A stretch of DNA of 64,000 bases from Winogradskyella epiphytica. Lineage in GTDB: Bacteria; Bacteroidota; Bacteroidia; Flavobacteriales; Flavobacteriaceae. Below the pieces are notes generated by a model that was not told where the DNA came from, made no database searches, and saw only the letters and a list, made by a program, of their open reading frames with translations. Positions 9,325 to 19,043 of this stretch are shown here, piece by piece. The position numbers were made by a program, and so were the translations under genes. Position 1 is the first letter of the stretch; every line of letters starts with the position of its first letter. The stretch lies in the NCBI RefSeq assembly GCF_003217215.1, contig NZ_QJTD01000003.1, positions 124,001 through 188,000 on the forward strand, given 5' to 3'.

Positions 9325-10044
9325 TTATGGATTTGTAGACCATAATGATGCGTTTTTCAGCATTGCTCTTCGAGGTAATTTTAAGCCTGCAACAATCAGT
9401 TCTGCAAAATCCTCAGGTTGTAAAACACTATCTTCAGAATCTTTTGTCGCAATACCTAATTCTACGGACATATCCGAAGCTATAGTACTTGGTGTTAACG
9501 TACAAACTCTAATGTTGTTTTTACGAACTTCCTTCATTAATGATTCAGACATTCCAATAACGGCGAATTTAGAAGCAGAATATGCAGAAGTAGTAGCATT
9601 ACCATTTAATCCTGCAGTGGAAGATACGTTTATAATATCACCTTCGTTTTGATCTATTAAATATGGTAAAACCTCTTTAGTTACGTGATACATTCCCATA
9701 ACATTAGTTTGAATTATTTGAGTCCACTGACTCACTGCCATATCATTAAACGTTCCAAATGCTGCGATGCCTGCATTGTTTACTAAAATGTCTACAGATC
9801 CTAAATTTTCAACAATTGTTTTGATGCTTTTTTGAACTTCTTCATAGTTACTTACATCGAAAACAGAATAAATAGCATTAACACCTAACGCCTTTAATTC
9901 TAAAACTGTTTCTTTTAAAACTTCTTCATTTCTACCTGTGATAGCAACATCAATGCCTTCTTTTGCAAAAGCTATGGCAGTTGCTTTTCCAAGGCCTCTT
10001 CCGCCTCCTGTAATAATTGCTTTTCTATTTTTTAAATCTGTCAT
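9325..10044 (-). CDS. short-chain dehydrogenase/reductase (FabG-like)
   Basis: 239 residues, a classical SDR with a Rossmann fold. The cofactor loop is GGGRGLG at 13-19, NNAG is at 89-92, and the catalytic residues are S141/S142, Y155 and K159 in YSASK. R38 after the second strand (TGRNEE) favours NADP(H). It resembles 3-ketoacyl-ACP reductases but stands alone with no acyl-carrier or fatty-synthesis gene beside it, so the true substrate is open. It lies about 65 bases downstream of the M48 protease gene on the same strand. Confidence 0.88.
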   Translation of the reverse strand: MTDLKNRKAIITGGGRGLGKATAIAFAKEGIDVAITGRNEEVLKETVLELKALGVNAIYSVFDVSNYEEVQKSIKTIVENLGSVDILVNNAGIAAFGTFNDMAVSQWTQIIQTNVMGMYHVTKEVLPYLIDQNEGDIINVSSTAGLNGNATTSAYSASKFAVIGMSESLMKEVRKNNIRVCTLTPSTIASDMSVELGIATKDSEDSVLQPEDFAELIVAGLKLPRRAMLKNASLWSTNP

Positions 10045-10109
10045 AATATGTATGTTTCTTCTTATTAAGAGTATATAATTGAAATGTTTACTCGATTAAC
10101 CTATCGGGT

Positions 10110-11342
10110 TTATCTTTTTAAATTCCTGACACGTTCCAAAAGAGTAGGATGTGAATAATGCATAAACACATAGGCTTTATGAGGTGTTAAATTGCTTAAG
10201 CTATTTTTAGATAATTTTTTTAATGATGAAATTAAAGGTTCTGCTTTATAAGTGTTTTTAGCATAATCGTCTGCTTGATATTCAAAAACACGAGAGACAT
10301 AATTCATTATTAATCCTGTGATTTCTGAAATAGGAGCGTAGAGCATTCCAAAGGCGATTAGTCCGACATGGAAACTTGGGATTTCAACTCCAATAGCATT
10401 CGATAATAATGGGTTTGAAATAAATATGGATAAAATATAAAGCGTCAATCCTGTGAGTAGGATGGAAGTAACCAGGTTAAAAATGATATGTTTCTTTTTA
10501 TAATGGCCGACTTCATGTGCTAACACAGCAACGATTTCTTCATCATCTAAATCATTAACTAAGGTGTCATAAAGTGTCACTCGCTTTTCACTTCCAAATC
10601 CTGAAAAATAGGCGTTGGCTTTTGTGCTTCGTTTTGAACCATCAATAATGAATATTTTTTCAAGATTAAAACCTACCGACTCAGCATAGGCTGAAATTTT
10701 GTTACGCAATTCACCATCTTCTAAAGGTGTCTGTTTGTTGAATAGTGGCACGATAAGTTTAGAATAAAACATATTCATAAACACCGTAAAGACCGTGACA
10801 ATTCCCCAAGCATATAACCAGAATTGATTACCTGTAACTTGATAAAACCAAACGATAAGAGCAATGATTCCACCTCCTAGAATAACCATCATAAGTAGAC
10901 CTTTAAATTTATCTAAAATGAAAGTCCTCTTAGTTGTTTTATTAAACCCGAAGCGTTCTTCAATCACAAAGGTTTTGTAATAACCGAATGGCGTTGTAAT
11001 AATATCACTGGCAATCATAATGATTCCAAAGAAAATCAATGCGATAATAATTGGGTTATCCGAATAGCTTCGCGCTATATTATCGACATATTCAAAACCA
11101 TCTAAGAACAAAAAGCTAAGGGTTAAGACTACTGAAAATAAGGAAGTCCAAATCCCGAATTTATAATTGGTGGCTTTATAAGCTTGTGATTTTTTGTATT
11201 CCGCATCATCGTACACGTCTTTTAATTCCTCAGGAACTGGATCGTTATAATGTTTGGCGTTTATAGCATCGAGAACTTTATCAATTATAAAGTTAATGAT
11301 GATTATAGCTATGATGATATAAAAAAGGGTTTGTGCAGTCAT
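10110..11342 (-). CDS. M48 membrane metalloprotease (Ste24-like CAAX protease)
   Basis: 410 residues with six or seven hydrophobic segments and the zinc motif H276-E277-x-x-H280 (HEVGH) at the start of the fifth block. A downstream glutamate in FEYQADDYAKN is the third ligand. Length and layout match the Ste24/CAAX prenyl protease 1 branch of family M48 rather than the shorter HtpX. Bacteria lack prenylated CAAX proteins, so the likely job is membrane protein quality control. The C-terminal HPTLLERVRNL is a typical M48 ending. The SpoU methyltransferase lies upstream by 74 bases on the same strand. Confidence 0.92.
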   Translation of the reverse strand: MTAQTLFYIIIAIIIINFIIDKVLDAINAKHYNDPVPEELKDVYDDAEYKKSQAYKATNYKFGIWTSLFSVVLTLSFLFLDGFEYVDNIARSYSDNPIIIALIFFGIIMIASDIITTPFGYYKTFVIEERFGFNKTTKRTFILDKFKGLLMMVILGGGIIALIVWFYQVTGNQFWLYAWGIVTVFTVFMNMFYSKLIVPLFNKQTPLEDGELRNKISAYAESVGFNLEKIFIIDGSKRSTKANAYFSGFGSEKRVTLYDTLVNDLDDEEIVAVLAHEVGHYKKKHIIFNLVTSILLTGLTLYILSIFISNPLLSNAIGVEIPSFHVGLIAFGMLYAPISEITGLIMNYVSRVFEYQADDYAKNTYKAEPLISSLKKLSKNSLSNLTPHKAYVFMHYSHPTLLERVRNLKR

Positions 11343-11416
11343 GTAAATTATAAATAATTGAACTTCCTAAAGCCAATAAGTATCGATAGGAAATTGGTTT
11401 TTGAGTTTTTTATTTC

Positions 11417-12217
11417 TTATTTAAAATCTCGTTGACGTTTCGCTTCAAAAATAAGAATTCCGGCTGCAACAGAGACATTCATAGAATCGATAACTCCTTG
11501 CATTGGGATGCTTATGTTTTGTGTTGCTGCAACTCGCCATTCTTGAGTTAATCCTGTAGCTTCTGTGCCAACGACAATAGCCGTTGCTAAAGTGTAATCA
11601 TGAGTATGATAAGGTTTTGATTCTTGTAATATCGCAGAGAAAATATTGATGTCGTTGTTTTTTAAAAACGCTATCGCTTCATCACTACTTGCCATGGCAA
11701 TTTCGGTAGTAAACACGCAACCAACACTTGAACGAATAATGTTCGGATTATATAAATCTGATTTTGGATTAGCAATTATCACAGCATCTACATTTGCAGC
11801 ATCTGCGGTACGAAGTAATGCGCCAATATTGCCCGGTTTTTCAGGAGCTTCGGCTACTAGGATTAATGGGGTTTTTGATTTAAATTTTAAATCATTAAGC
11901 CTATGATGCTTAGATTGTACTACTGCAATTACGCCTTCTGTAGTGTCTCTATGTGCTAATTTTTGAAACACCTCTTTTGAAATTTCAATAATTTCAATGC
12001 CGTTTTGGCTAATGGTTTCAGCTTCATATTCTGAAAACAATTCAGGCAAAAACAATAAGGTTTCAACTTTATAGCCACCTTCAATAGCGAGTGCCAACTC
12101 GCGCTTACCTTCAACTAAAAATTGTCCAGATTTTTTACGTGATCTCGACTTTTCTTTGAGTAAAACAAGTTGTTTTATTAACGGGTTCTGTGGGCTAGAT
12201 ATAAGTTTTCCCATCAT
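11417..12217 (-). CDS. SpoU/TrmH-family RNA 2'-O-methyltransferase
   Basis: 266 residues: an N-terminal RNA-binding SpoU-substrate-binding domain (about 1-100, beginning with SSPQNPLIKQL) and a C-terminal SPOUT knot. The three SPOUT motifs are present: EAPEKPGNIGALLRTADA near 125, VGTEATGLTQEW near 218 and PMQGVIDSMNVSVAAGI near 235. It should transfer a methyl group from SAM to a ribose 2'-OH in rRNA or tRNA; the target nucleotide is not predictable. A -7 promoter box lies 31 bases upstream of the start. Confidence 0.92.
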   Translation of the reverse strand: MMGKLISSPQNPLIKQLVLLKEKSRSRKKSGQFLVEGKRELALAIEGGYKVETLLFLPELFSEYEAETISQNGIEIIEISKEVFQKLAHRDTTEGVIAVVQSKHHRLNDLKFKSKTPLILVAEAPEKPGNIGALLRTADAANVDAVIIANPKSDLYNPNIIRSSVGCVFTTEIAMASSDEAIAFLKNNDINIFSAILQESKPYHTHDYTLATAIVVGTEATGLTQEWRVAATQNISIPMQGVIDSMNVSVAAGILIFEAKRQRDFK

Positions 12218-12248
12218 GTCATTTTTATTAAGGGTATTTTGAGTTGTG

Positions 12249-12256
12249 CAAATTTA
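12249..12256 (-). promoter_or_regulatory. -7 box for SpoU methyltransferase gene
   Basis: TAAATTTG on the minus strand, a match to TAnnTTTG, placed 31 bases before the start codon. Confidence 0.45.
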
Positions 12257-12347
12257 ACCTAATATGAAAGAATAACGATGCATTCTCTTTATTGTCTTGA
12301 TAATTTCATAGCTCCAAAAGTTATTTTCAAATTAAAGGGTAACAATT

Positions 12348-12388
12348 TTAAAGTTGAGTTGATATACTAGTATAAACCAAAACTTTAA
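12348..12388. promoter_or_regulatory. 41-bp interrupted dyad before lipoprotein gene
   Basis: Outer arms ttaaagtt (12348-12355) and aactttaa (12381-12388) are centred on the same point as an inner perfect 12-bp palindrome tatactagtata (12363-12374). The element ends four bases before the ATG at 12393, so it is either an operator or a leader hairpin. Confidence 0.4.
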
Positions 12389-12392
12389 CATC

Positions 12393-13388
12393 ATGAAAAC
12401 AAACACATTTAATAATTTAAAAAGAACTGTTTTTCTTATCACCTTAACATTGTTTATTTATAACTGTTCTGATGATAGCGGCGTTACACCACAGCCTTGT
12501 TTAGATTTCAACTTTTATGGATTACAAATAGAAGGAAATTTCGGCAATCCTACAGGGCAGTTGGATTTTATTAAAAACACAGCAGCTAATTTGGCTAATC
12601 CTTCACTACAAGTATTATCGAGTCTAATTATTACAGGTAATTTATATAGTAATCGCCCTGCATTCGACAGGACTAATGAAACACTTTATTTTATAGACGA
12701 ATTTAATGGTGGTCAAAAAATGTATGTTGCAGCGCCAGGCACTTTAGATGAAATTATATTAAGTCCTGCAGCTAGTTATAGCGCACCAATCTATTTGGGT
12801 AATCAACTATATGCCTTAGAATTTGATACATCAGGAATTTTTTTATGCACCATTTCCGCCTCAGGAGTTGCGGTGCGAATAGGTGGCGCTATTGGTACGA
12901 ATGAATACTATCAAGATACCGTTGGTAATAAGGCTTATGGTGTAGCGAGTATTTCGGGAAGTTTATTGTTCTTAGTAGGTCAAGTACTTTATGAAGTTAC
13001 ATCCACAGGGTCATTATTAAGTGCTATTCCTGTAAATACCACTGCTGGTTATGCCATGTATAGCGACATTGAAATAGATCCTGAAACAGGTGGGTTGTTT
13101 TTGCCAAAAATGGAGAATGGAGCGCGTTCTATTGTGCACTGGGACTTTAGTAGTGGAGCTATAGTGGAAAGTACAATTATACCAAGTATAGAGTTTAACC
13201 CTGAATCTGTAAACCTAGCTTATAATAATTGCGGAGATCGTTTACTTGTTTTGAGTAATGGTACGTATATCAATAATACTCAAGAAAATTCAAGAATTTG
13301 GGAGCTAGAAATACAAAATAGTCCAAATCCAGGCGTTATAAATAATTCTAATGCCTATACAGACCTTTTATTAGGACTTGTATTTTAA
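12393..13388 (+). CDS. lipoprotein with beta-propeller-like sequence, unknown role
   Basis: A 331-residue protein with a lipoprotein signal: basic N-terminus, hydrophobic core, then NCSDDSG with the acylated cysteine at about residue 25. The rest is beta-rich with repeated short strands (e.g. TLYFIDEFNGGQKMYVA, GGLFLPKMENGARSIVHWDF) suggesting a propeller-like or surface repeat protein. I do not recognise the family. The aspartates after the cysteine (SDDS) resemble the Bacteroidota lipoprotein export signal for the cell surface, so a surface location is inferred. It is convergent with the amidohydrolase gene and shares a terminator hairpin with it. Confidence 0.75.
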   Translation: MKTNTFNNLKRTVFLITLTLFIYNCSDDSGVTPQPCLDFNFYGLQIEGNFGNPTGQLDFIKNTAANLANPSLQVLSSLIITGNLYSNRPAFDRTNETLYFIDEFNGGQKMYVAAPGTLDEIILSPAASYSAPIYLGNQLYALEFDTSGIFLCTISASGVAVRIGGAIGTNEYYQDTVGNKAYGVASISGSLLFLVGQVLYEVTSTGSLLSAIPVNTTAGYAMYSDIEIDPETGGLFLPKMENGARSIVHWDFSSGAIVESTIIPSIEFNPESVNLAYNNCGDRLLVLSNGTYINNTQENSRIWELEIQNSPNPGVINNSNAYTDLLLGLVF

Positions 13389-13410
13389 TTTATAAATAAG
13401 CCAAATAAGT

Positions 13411-13445
13411 AAGAGGTCGTCTAAATATAATTTGGACGACCTCTT
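13411..13445. terminator. bidirectional terminator hairpin
   Basis: A perfect 11-bp stem aagaggtcgtc / gacgacctctt with a 13-base AT loop lies between the stops of two convergent genes (13388 and 13452). Confidence 0.8.
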
Positions 13446-13451
13446 ATATTA

Positions 13452-14762
13452 TTAATTTTGGCTATTATACTTTTTAGAATAACGTTTCCAAAGTGTCGTT
13501 TGGTGCGTTTCTAAACTTAATTGTCTGCCATCAATAAAAGCTTCTAATAGTTGATTGGTTCGCATATCTAAAGCATCACCTTCACTAATAAACAATGTCG
13601 CACTTTTACCAACTTCAAGAGTTCCATACATATCATCAATTCCCATAATTTTCGCCGGATTCTGTGTGATAAGTTGTAACGCCTGTTCTTTGGTTAAACC
13701 ATAAGCCGCTGTTGTCCCTGCGTAGAATGGCAGGTTACGAGAGTTCATTCTTTCCATTTGTCCGCTTGGCTCTAAAGCCACTAAAATTCCAGCATCAACT
13801 AATTTTTTAGCTTGCTTGAATGTGTAGTCGTAATCATCATCTTCCAATTCTGGTCGAGAATGTACGCGTCTTAAAAATACAGATACCTCATTTTGCTTTA
13901 AAAAGCCAGTAAGATTTCCTGCTTGATAAGCTCCAACGATAGTTAGTTTTGAAACCCCTTGAGACTTTGCAAAATTTACAGCATCAGTAATTCCTTTTTC
14001 GTCATCTACATTAATGTATAAATGTTTTGAGCCATCAAATAAACCAGACATGGCATCAAAAGGTAAGTGACCTTCTTTTTTATCTCCATTATTGTAGCTT
14101 TTAGCTTCTGTGAAATAATCTGAAAGTTCTTTGACTTGTTTAGCGTAATCTTTATTTGGTTTTAATCCTGGATCTTCACCTAACCACCAACGACCACGAC
14201 TAAAACTACTCGGCCAATTGATATGAATTCCGTTATCCATTTTAATAGCAGCATCTTCCCAATTCCAAGCATCATATTGTACTACAGAAGAAGTTCCTGA
14301 AATTCGTCCGCCTCTAGGAACTACCTGTCCCAGTAGTACGCCATTTGGTCGCATCGATTCAATGACTTTCGATTCCGTATTATAAGCGATAATACTTCTA
14401 ATATGCGGATTGAAAGTACCAAGTTCAGATAAGTCATCAGAGGCTTTTACAGCATCTACTTCAACCAAACCTAAAGTTCCGTTAGCGACTATAAATCCTG
14501 GATACACATGTTTGCCTTTAGCGTCAATTATATCCATGGTTTGACGAGTCTGAGGAGTAGAAGCTTCTGGTCCAATCGTTGTGATTTTCCCATTACTTAC
14601 TACAATTATACTATTTTCAATAACAGTTCCATTTCCAATGTGAGCGGTTGCTCCAACAATCGCAAAATCCTTTCTTTGCTTAGCGCCTGGTGTTTGTTGT
14701 GCGAATCCTAAAGTGATACACAGCAAAAACAAAAGGGTATTAAATTTATTTAAGTTTTTCAT
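13452..14762 (-). CDS. secreted amidohydrolase-like protein lacking HxH metal motif
   Basis: 436 residues with a signal peptide (cleavage near LGFAQQ, residue 21). The amidohydrolase composite domain is clear: AIVGATAHIGNGTVIENSI at the start and ALQLITQNPAKIMGI plus VGKSATLFISEGD at the end. Where active members have PGLIDAHSH, this protein has YPGFIVANGTLGLVE, so the first metal-binding histidine pair is absent. It may be a catalytically dead or structurally adapted partner of the larger paralogue just upstream, 12 bases away. Together they probably form one operon for an envelope-located complex; substrate unknown. Confidence 0.82.
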   Translation of the reverse strand: MKNLNKFNTLLFLLCITLGFAQQTPGAKQRKDFAIVGATAHIGNGTVIENSIIVVSNGKITTIGPEASTPQTRQTMDIIDAKGKHVYPGFIVANGTLGLVEVDAVKASDDLSELGTFNPHIRSIIAYNTESKVIESMRPNGVLLGQVVPRGGRISGTSSVVQYDAWNWEDAAIKMDNGIHINWPSSFSRGRWWLGEDPGLKPNKDYAKQVKELSDYFTEAKSYNNGDKKEGHLPFDAMSGLFDGSKHLYINVDDEKGITDAVNFAKSQGVSKLTIVGAYQAGNLTGFLKQNEVSVFLRRVHSRPELEDDDYDYTFKQAKKLVDAGILVALEPSGQMERMNSRNLPFYAGTTAAYGLTKEQALQLITQNPAKIMGIDDMYGTLEVGKSATLFISEGDALDMRTNQLLEAFIDGRQLSLETHQTTLWKRYSKKYNSQN

Positions 14763-14774
14763 TTTTTAATGTTT

Positions 14775-17747
14775 TTAGTTGTGAGCATCCATAGAGTCGC
14801 AATGCAATACTTTGTCTTCTTTTTTCTTTATCGGTTGCGTCTTCATGCCTTTGTTTTTCTCCTGAAGCATTAAGTTGATAAGTTCACTTTTTTCCTTTCT
14901 AATCGCTTCGCGCATTTGCTGATCGCGTTCTAAATCGAAGTAAGTTACACCTTCAATTAAAGTCTTTTCAGCTTTAGCATAAACTGATAATGGGTGATCT
15001 GACCATAGTACAACATCGGCATCTTTTCCAACTTTTAAACTTCCAACTCTATCATCAAGATGTAAAAGTTTAGCAGGATTTAAAGTCACAAATTTCCAAG
15101 CATCTTCTTCACTAACGCCACCGTATTTAACAGATTTTGCCGCTTCTTGATTTAGACGTCGCGACATTTCTGCATCATCACTATTAATAGCTGTTACAAT
15201 TCCAGCATTATGCATAATCGCAGCATTATAAGGAATAGCATCATTAACCTCGTATTTGTAAGCCCACCAATCACTAAAAGTTGAGCCACCAACACCATGT
15301 TCTTTCATTTTGTCAGCTACTTTGTAACCTTCAAGAATATGAGTGAATGTATTAATATTAAAGTCGAATTGATCTGCAACTTTCATCAACATATTAATTT
15401 CACTTTGCACGTATGAATGACAAGAAATGAAACGTTCTTTATTAAGAATCTCTGCAAGCGTTTCCATTTCGATGTCTTTTCTATAGGGTTTTCCGCTTTT
15501 CTTCAATTCGTCATAAGCTTTTGCTCTACTGAAGTAATCGATAAAAACTTGCTCAACACCCATTCGCGATTGTGGGAAGCGCGAATTACTTCTGCTACGT
15601 GATTGCTTTACGTTTTCACCTAAAGCGAACTTGATAAACTTAGGCGAATTATCATAAATTAAATTATCGGCTGACTCTCCCCATTTTAACTTAATAATCG
15701 CAGAACGACCGCCAATTGGGTTGGCAGATCCATGTAAAATCTGAATAGAAGTAACACCTCCTGCAAGGTTGCGGTAAATGTCTATGGCTTCATCGTTTAA
15801 TACGTCTTCAATGGTTACTTCTGCTGAAGAATTATGACCACCTTCATTAACTGAAGACGCCGCTATATGAGAATGCTCGTCTATGATACCTGCGGTAATA
15901 TGTTTTCCTGTAGCATCGATAACTTTAGCATTTCTGCTTGAAAGATCTTTACCTATTTTTGAAATCTTTCCATCTTTAATTAAGACATCTGTATTTTCTA
16001 AAACACCATCTTCTTCATTAGTCCAAACCGTTGCGTTTTTGAATAAAATAGTTTCAGCTTTTGGCTTTTCAGTAAATCCATAAGCTAAGTTAGGATAGGT
16101 GATAGGACTCATAAAAGGAGTTTCTGACTCCTCGTTATCTTTCTTTTTAGAACCTTTTTTATCTGAGTCTTCTTTGGTGGTTTTATTAGCATGGAAAGTC
16201 ACCTCGTTCCCATTTGGTAAAATTGCTTTTCCACTTAAAGCATTATTTTTAGTGGTATTAGCAACAACTCTTATGAATTCTTTTTTAGTGCTATCGGCAG
16301 TTTTAAATGTCAGGTTTAACCAATCTTCTGAATAGTTGATTTTTGAACCTAAAGACTTGTCATTGCTTTCTAATTTTGCCTTAGGCTTGCTTGTGCTTCC
16401 TGTAATGCTTAATTTATAATCGTCACCAGCTAATTTAAATTCGTAGTCACCATCAATATCTTTGGTGTTTAAATCTTCAATTACATGAGGTGTTCCTTGA
16501 ACCCAGTTTTCATAAAGTTTTGTTTTCTTTTCGAAAATGTCTCCGTCTGTAATTAAGAAGTTAGCATAGCTTCCTGCTTTTAACGTTCCTAATACATCAG
16601 ATTTTCCTAATAAGGAAGCCGGCACTGTGGTTAAAGCTTCTAAAGCTTTTTGTTTTGAAAGTCCACTTTCAATAGCTTTCATTAAATTAGATGAAAATGT
16701 TTTTGTCGACTTTAAACCGTGAGTCGTCAAGGCGAATTTCACACCGTTTTCTGCTAATAATCTTGGGTTGTGAGGTTCCTGATTCCAAGCTCGCATATCA
16801 CTTAAAGAAAGTGTGCTTGCTAAGAATGGGTTTTCCACATCATAGGCCAATTGAAAATTCAATGGTAAAATTACCGTGGCATTCGTTGCTTTAATTTCGT
16901 TAATACGCTCATATTCATCACCACCTCCAACAATAGTATATTGAATATTAAAAGCATCTCCAACTTTATCAGCTCTCATCAAATTCGCTCTGCTTCCAGC
17001 TTCAAAAATTTGAAGTAAGTTCTTGTTTCTATTTAAAGCTTCAAGTGATAAATCTTTAGTGTCAACATTTCCTGCAGCATACCACTCAGCATCATGGTAC
17101 ATTTGGCGCAATAATGCCATACTTCCCATAATTGAAGACGGATAAGATTGTCTGGATGTTACACTTTTTCTAAATGATAAATGTTGAGAAGTTCTACCAT
17201 CAACAATACGCATCGCATTATCAGCATTATTATTCAATGCTATTAAAGCTCCTGTACCACGAACAATTCCATCTGGCATATGTGTATTAACAACGCCAAA
17301 ACCAAGTTTGTGCATTTCCGAAGCGGTTTTCGCATCGTATTTAAAGGCATTCATCACATCTTGTTCTGGCATGACGTGATCATTCCAATAGTAACCACTT
17401 CTGCTTGGACCGTACTGAGGACCATCGCCACCACGTTTTGGTTTTTCAACACCGAAAGAAGTGTATAAATCTATAAATGAAGGGTAGATTGTTTTTCCAG
17501 AAAGATCGACTTGGGTAGTGTTCTTTGGGATTTTTACTGACTTGCCAACACTGACCACTTTTCCATCTTTAATGAGGAGTGTTCCGTTATTAATAACTTC
17601 GGTTGGTGATACATGAATCGTTGCATTTGTGAATGCTGTGAAATTTGAATTATTTGCTATAACTCCAGAATTACTCGGGAAGTAATCTTGTGCAAATAAA
17701 GAAAAACTGCACATGAGCATGAGCAGCCGTAGATGTACTTTAATCAT
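14775..17747 (-). CDS. two-domain secreted amidohydrolase
   Basis: 990 residues with a signal peptide (residues 1-19) and two amidohydrolase-type TIM-barrel units. The first (about 25-430) has YPSFIDLYTSFGVEKP where HxH should be, so its metal site is degenerate. The second (about 610-960) keeps DEHSHIAA with both histidines, a later CHSYVQSE and THILEG, and a closing LNPAKLLHLDDRVGSLKVGK, so it is probably the active half. A charged linker (EDSDKKGSKKKDNEES) separates them. It belongs to the imidazolonepropionase-like superfamily, but the substrate is unknown. The smaller amidohydrolase-like gene follows after 12 bases. Confidence 0.85.
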   Translation of the reverse strand: MIKVHLRLLMLMCSFSLFAQDYFPSNSGVIANNSNFTAFTNATIHVSPTEVINNGTLLIKDGKVVSVGKSVKIPKNTTQVDLSGKTIYPSFIDLYTSFGVEKPKRGGDGPQYGPSRSGYYWNDHVMPEQDVMNAFKYDAKTASEMHKLGFGVVNTHMPDGIVRGTGALIALNNNADNAMRIVDGRTSQHLSFRKSVTSRQSYPSSIMGSMALLRQMYHDAEWYAAGNVDTKDLSLEALNRNKNLLQIFEAGSRANLMRADKVGDAFNIQYTIVGGGDEYERINEIKATNATVILPLNFQLAYDVENPFLASTLSLSDMRAWNQEPHNPRLLAENGVKFALTTHGLKSTKTFSSNLMKAIESGLSKQKALEALTTVPASLLGKSDVLGTLKAGSYANFLITDGDIFEKKTKLYENWVQGTPHVIEDLNTKDIDGDYEFKLAGDDYKLSITGSTSKPKAKLESNDKSLGSKINYSEDWLNLTFKTADSTKKEFIRVVANTTKNNALSGKAILPNGNEVTFHANKTTKEDSDKKGSKKKDNEESETPFMSPITYPNLAYGFTEKPKAETILFKNATVWTNEEDGVLENTDVLIKDGKISKIGKDLSSRNAKVIDATGKHITAGIIDEHSHIAASSVNEGGHNSSAEVTIEDVLNDEAIDIYRNLAGGVTSIQILHGSANPIGGRSAIIKLKWGESADNLIYDNSPKFIKFALGENVKQSRSRSNSRFPQSRMGVEQVFIDYFSRAKAYDELKKSGKPYRKDIEMETLAEILNKERFISCHSYVQSEINMLMKVADQFDFNINTFTHILEGYKVADKMKEHGVGGSTFSDWWAYKYEVNDAIPYNAAIMHNAGIVTAINSDDAEMSRRLNQEAAKSVKYGGVSEEDAWKFVTLNPAKLLHLDDRVGSLKVGKDADVVLWSDHPLSVYAKAEKTLIEGVTYFDLERDQQMREAIRKEKSELINLMLQEKNKGMKTQPIKKKEDKVLHCDSMDAHN

Positions 17748-17856
17748 AAAATTTATTAGTTAGGTTAGAGTTTTAAAGATAAGAATTTAAGTTTATAGGA
17801 AAATTTATACGGGTATTTTAACATTTATGACTAGCCTAATCTTGAGAAAATTAGTC

Positions 17857-18924
17857 TTACAAAGGTTGGTTGTCGTAATAATTGACCAATAAAGCTACAA
17901 CGTAACTATAGCTTCTCATTCCAGCCGATTGATTATTAGCTTTTAGAAAATTGTCAAAGGTTGATGCAAAAAGTGGTTCTATTGGGTTTTCGTAAGAGAC
18001 CCAAAAATCGCGTACCTCTTGGTAGTTTTTCAAAATACCTTTATTCACGGTAAGAACTATAGCATTATATACATTAGGGTCTCTTCTGAAAATTTCAGCT
18101 AGACAATGTTGTAGAGCGAAAGTATAACCGGAATATTTGAAGTAGATATCTTTATTGTGAATTGCAGCCAAACTTCCTATGAAATTGGCTTCATTTTCTG
18201 CGGCATAACCTAACTGATGCGCCGCTTCGTGAGAAGCTGTGGTTGGAAATTTGTAGGTGGGAATCATCCCATCAACCTGAGCTTCATTTGTAAAGGGGTT
18301 TAAGTAACCCGAAAAGCCCATATAAGTAAGTGGTATAGAATAAATCGATTTTTTGATACTACTAGGTTTATATTTTAAATGTGGATACGTTTCTGATAGT
18401 GCTTCATAACCATCTTTGACTTTATCAATAATCTCAGCTTTTGAATATGGCATATCGACTTTCAATGTGTCATTTTTAGCTAATTCCTTATGAAGGCTAT
18501 TCGATTTTTGAATTAATTTTTTAGTAAATGAAACTAATTGTTCAGAAGTATAATCGGCATCAATATTTAAAGACTGATTAAGTGGTAGTCTATAATAATT
18601 AAAAGCCCAAAGTATGTGAAAAGCGAAATAGGCAATGGATAAAGTGGCTCCAATATCTAATAGCCAATTTAAAGTGTCTTTAAGAATGCGTTTTCTATTA
18701 ATAAGTAGCCACCTTATGATATAAATACCAGCTAAAGTGTAAAGAATATCACCCATCGAAAAAGGAATCCAACCAAAGGCGTAGCGCATCAGTTTTGAAA
18801 GAAAAACATAAAGTCCGTTACTGTAGAATTGTTCAACAAATTCGGGATAATGCTTTAAGATGGAAATCAAAATAATTTGAATTCCGAAGAAAATAACTAA
18901 AGCTAGTTTTTTGTTTTTGCGCAT
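17857..18924 (-). CDS. DUF3810 membrane protein with HExxH motif
   Basis: 355 residues. Hydrophobic segments lie at about 8-24, 58-74 and 91-108, with a large domain behind them. That domain carries H232-E233-A-A-H236 followed by LGYAAENEANFIG, so HExxH with a downstream glutamate resembles a gluzincin-type zinc protease. The family (DUF3810) is common in Bacteroidota and Firmicutes and has no assigned substrate. It is divergent from pepD. A TATTTTTG element at 18936-18929 is so close to the start that, if used, the transcript would be nearly leaderless. Confidence 0.82.
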   Translation of the reverse strand: MRKNKKLALVIFFGIQIILISILKHYPEFVEQFYSNGLYVFLSKLMRYAFGWIPFSMGDILYTLAGIYIIRWLLINRKRILKDTLNWLLDIGATLSIAYFAFHILWAFNYYRLPLNQSLNIDADYTSEQLVSFTKKLIQKSNSLHKELAKNDTLKVDMPYSKAEIIDKVKDGYEALSETYPHLKYKPSSIKKSIYSIPLTYMGFSGYLNPFTNEAQVDGMIPTYKFPTTASHEAAHQLGYAAENEANFIGSLAAIHNKDIYFKYSGYTFALQHCLAEIFRRDPNVYNAIVLTVNKGILKNYQEVRDFWVSYENPIEPLFASTFDNFLKANNQSAGMRSYSYVVALLVNYYDNQPL

Positions 18925-19014
18925 GATTCAAAAATAGGAAAAAGATTGGATTGAAATATGATATTTCATGTAAAGGGTCTAGAGGTATTGTTTAAAAAAG
19001 TGTAATGCTTTTTG

Positions 19015-19022
19015 TACCTTTG
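19015..19022 (+). promoter_or_regulatory. -7 box of pepD
   Basis: TACCTTTG matches TAnnTTTG and sits 21 bases before the pepD ATG. The nearest upstream TTG (18988-18990) is 24 bases away, slightly long for a -33 element. Confidence 0.5.
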
Positions 19023-19043
19023 AAAATTAAATAAAATAGACAT

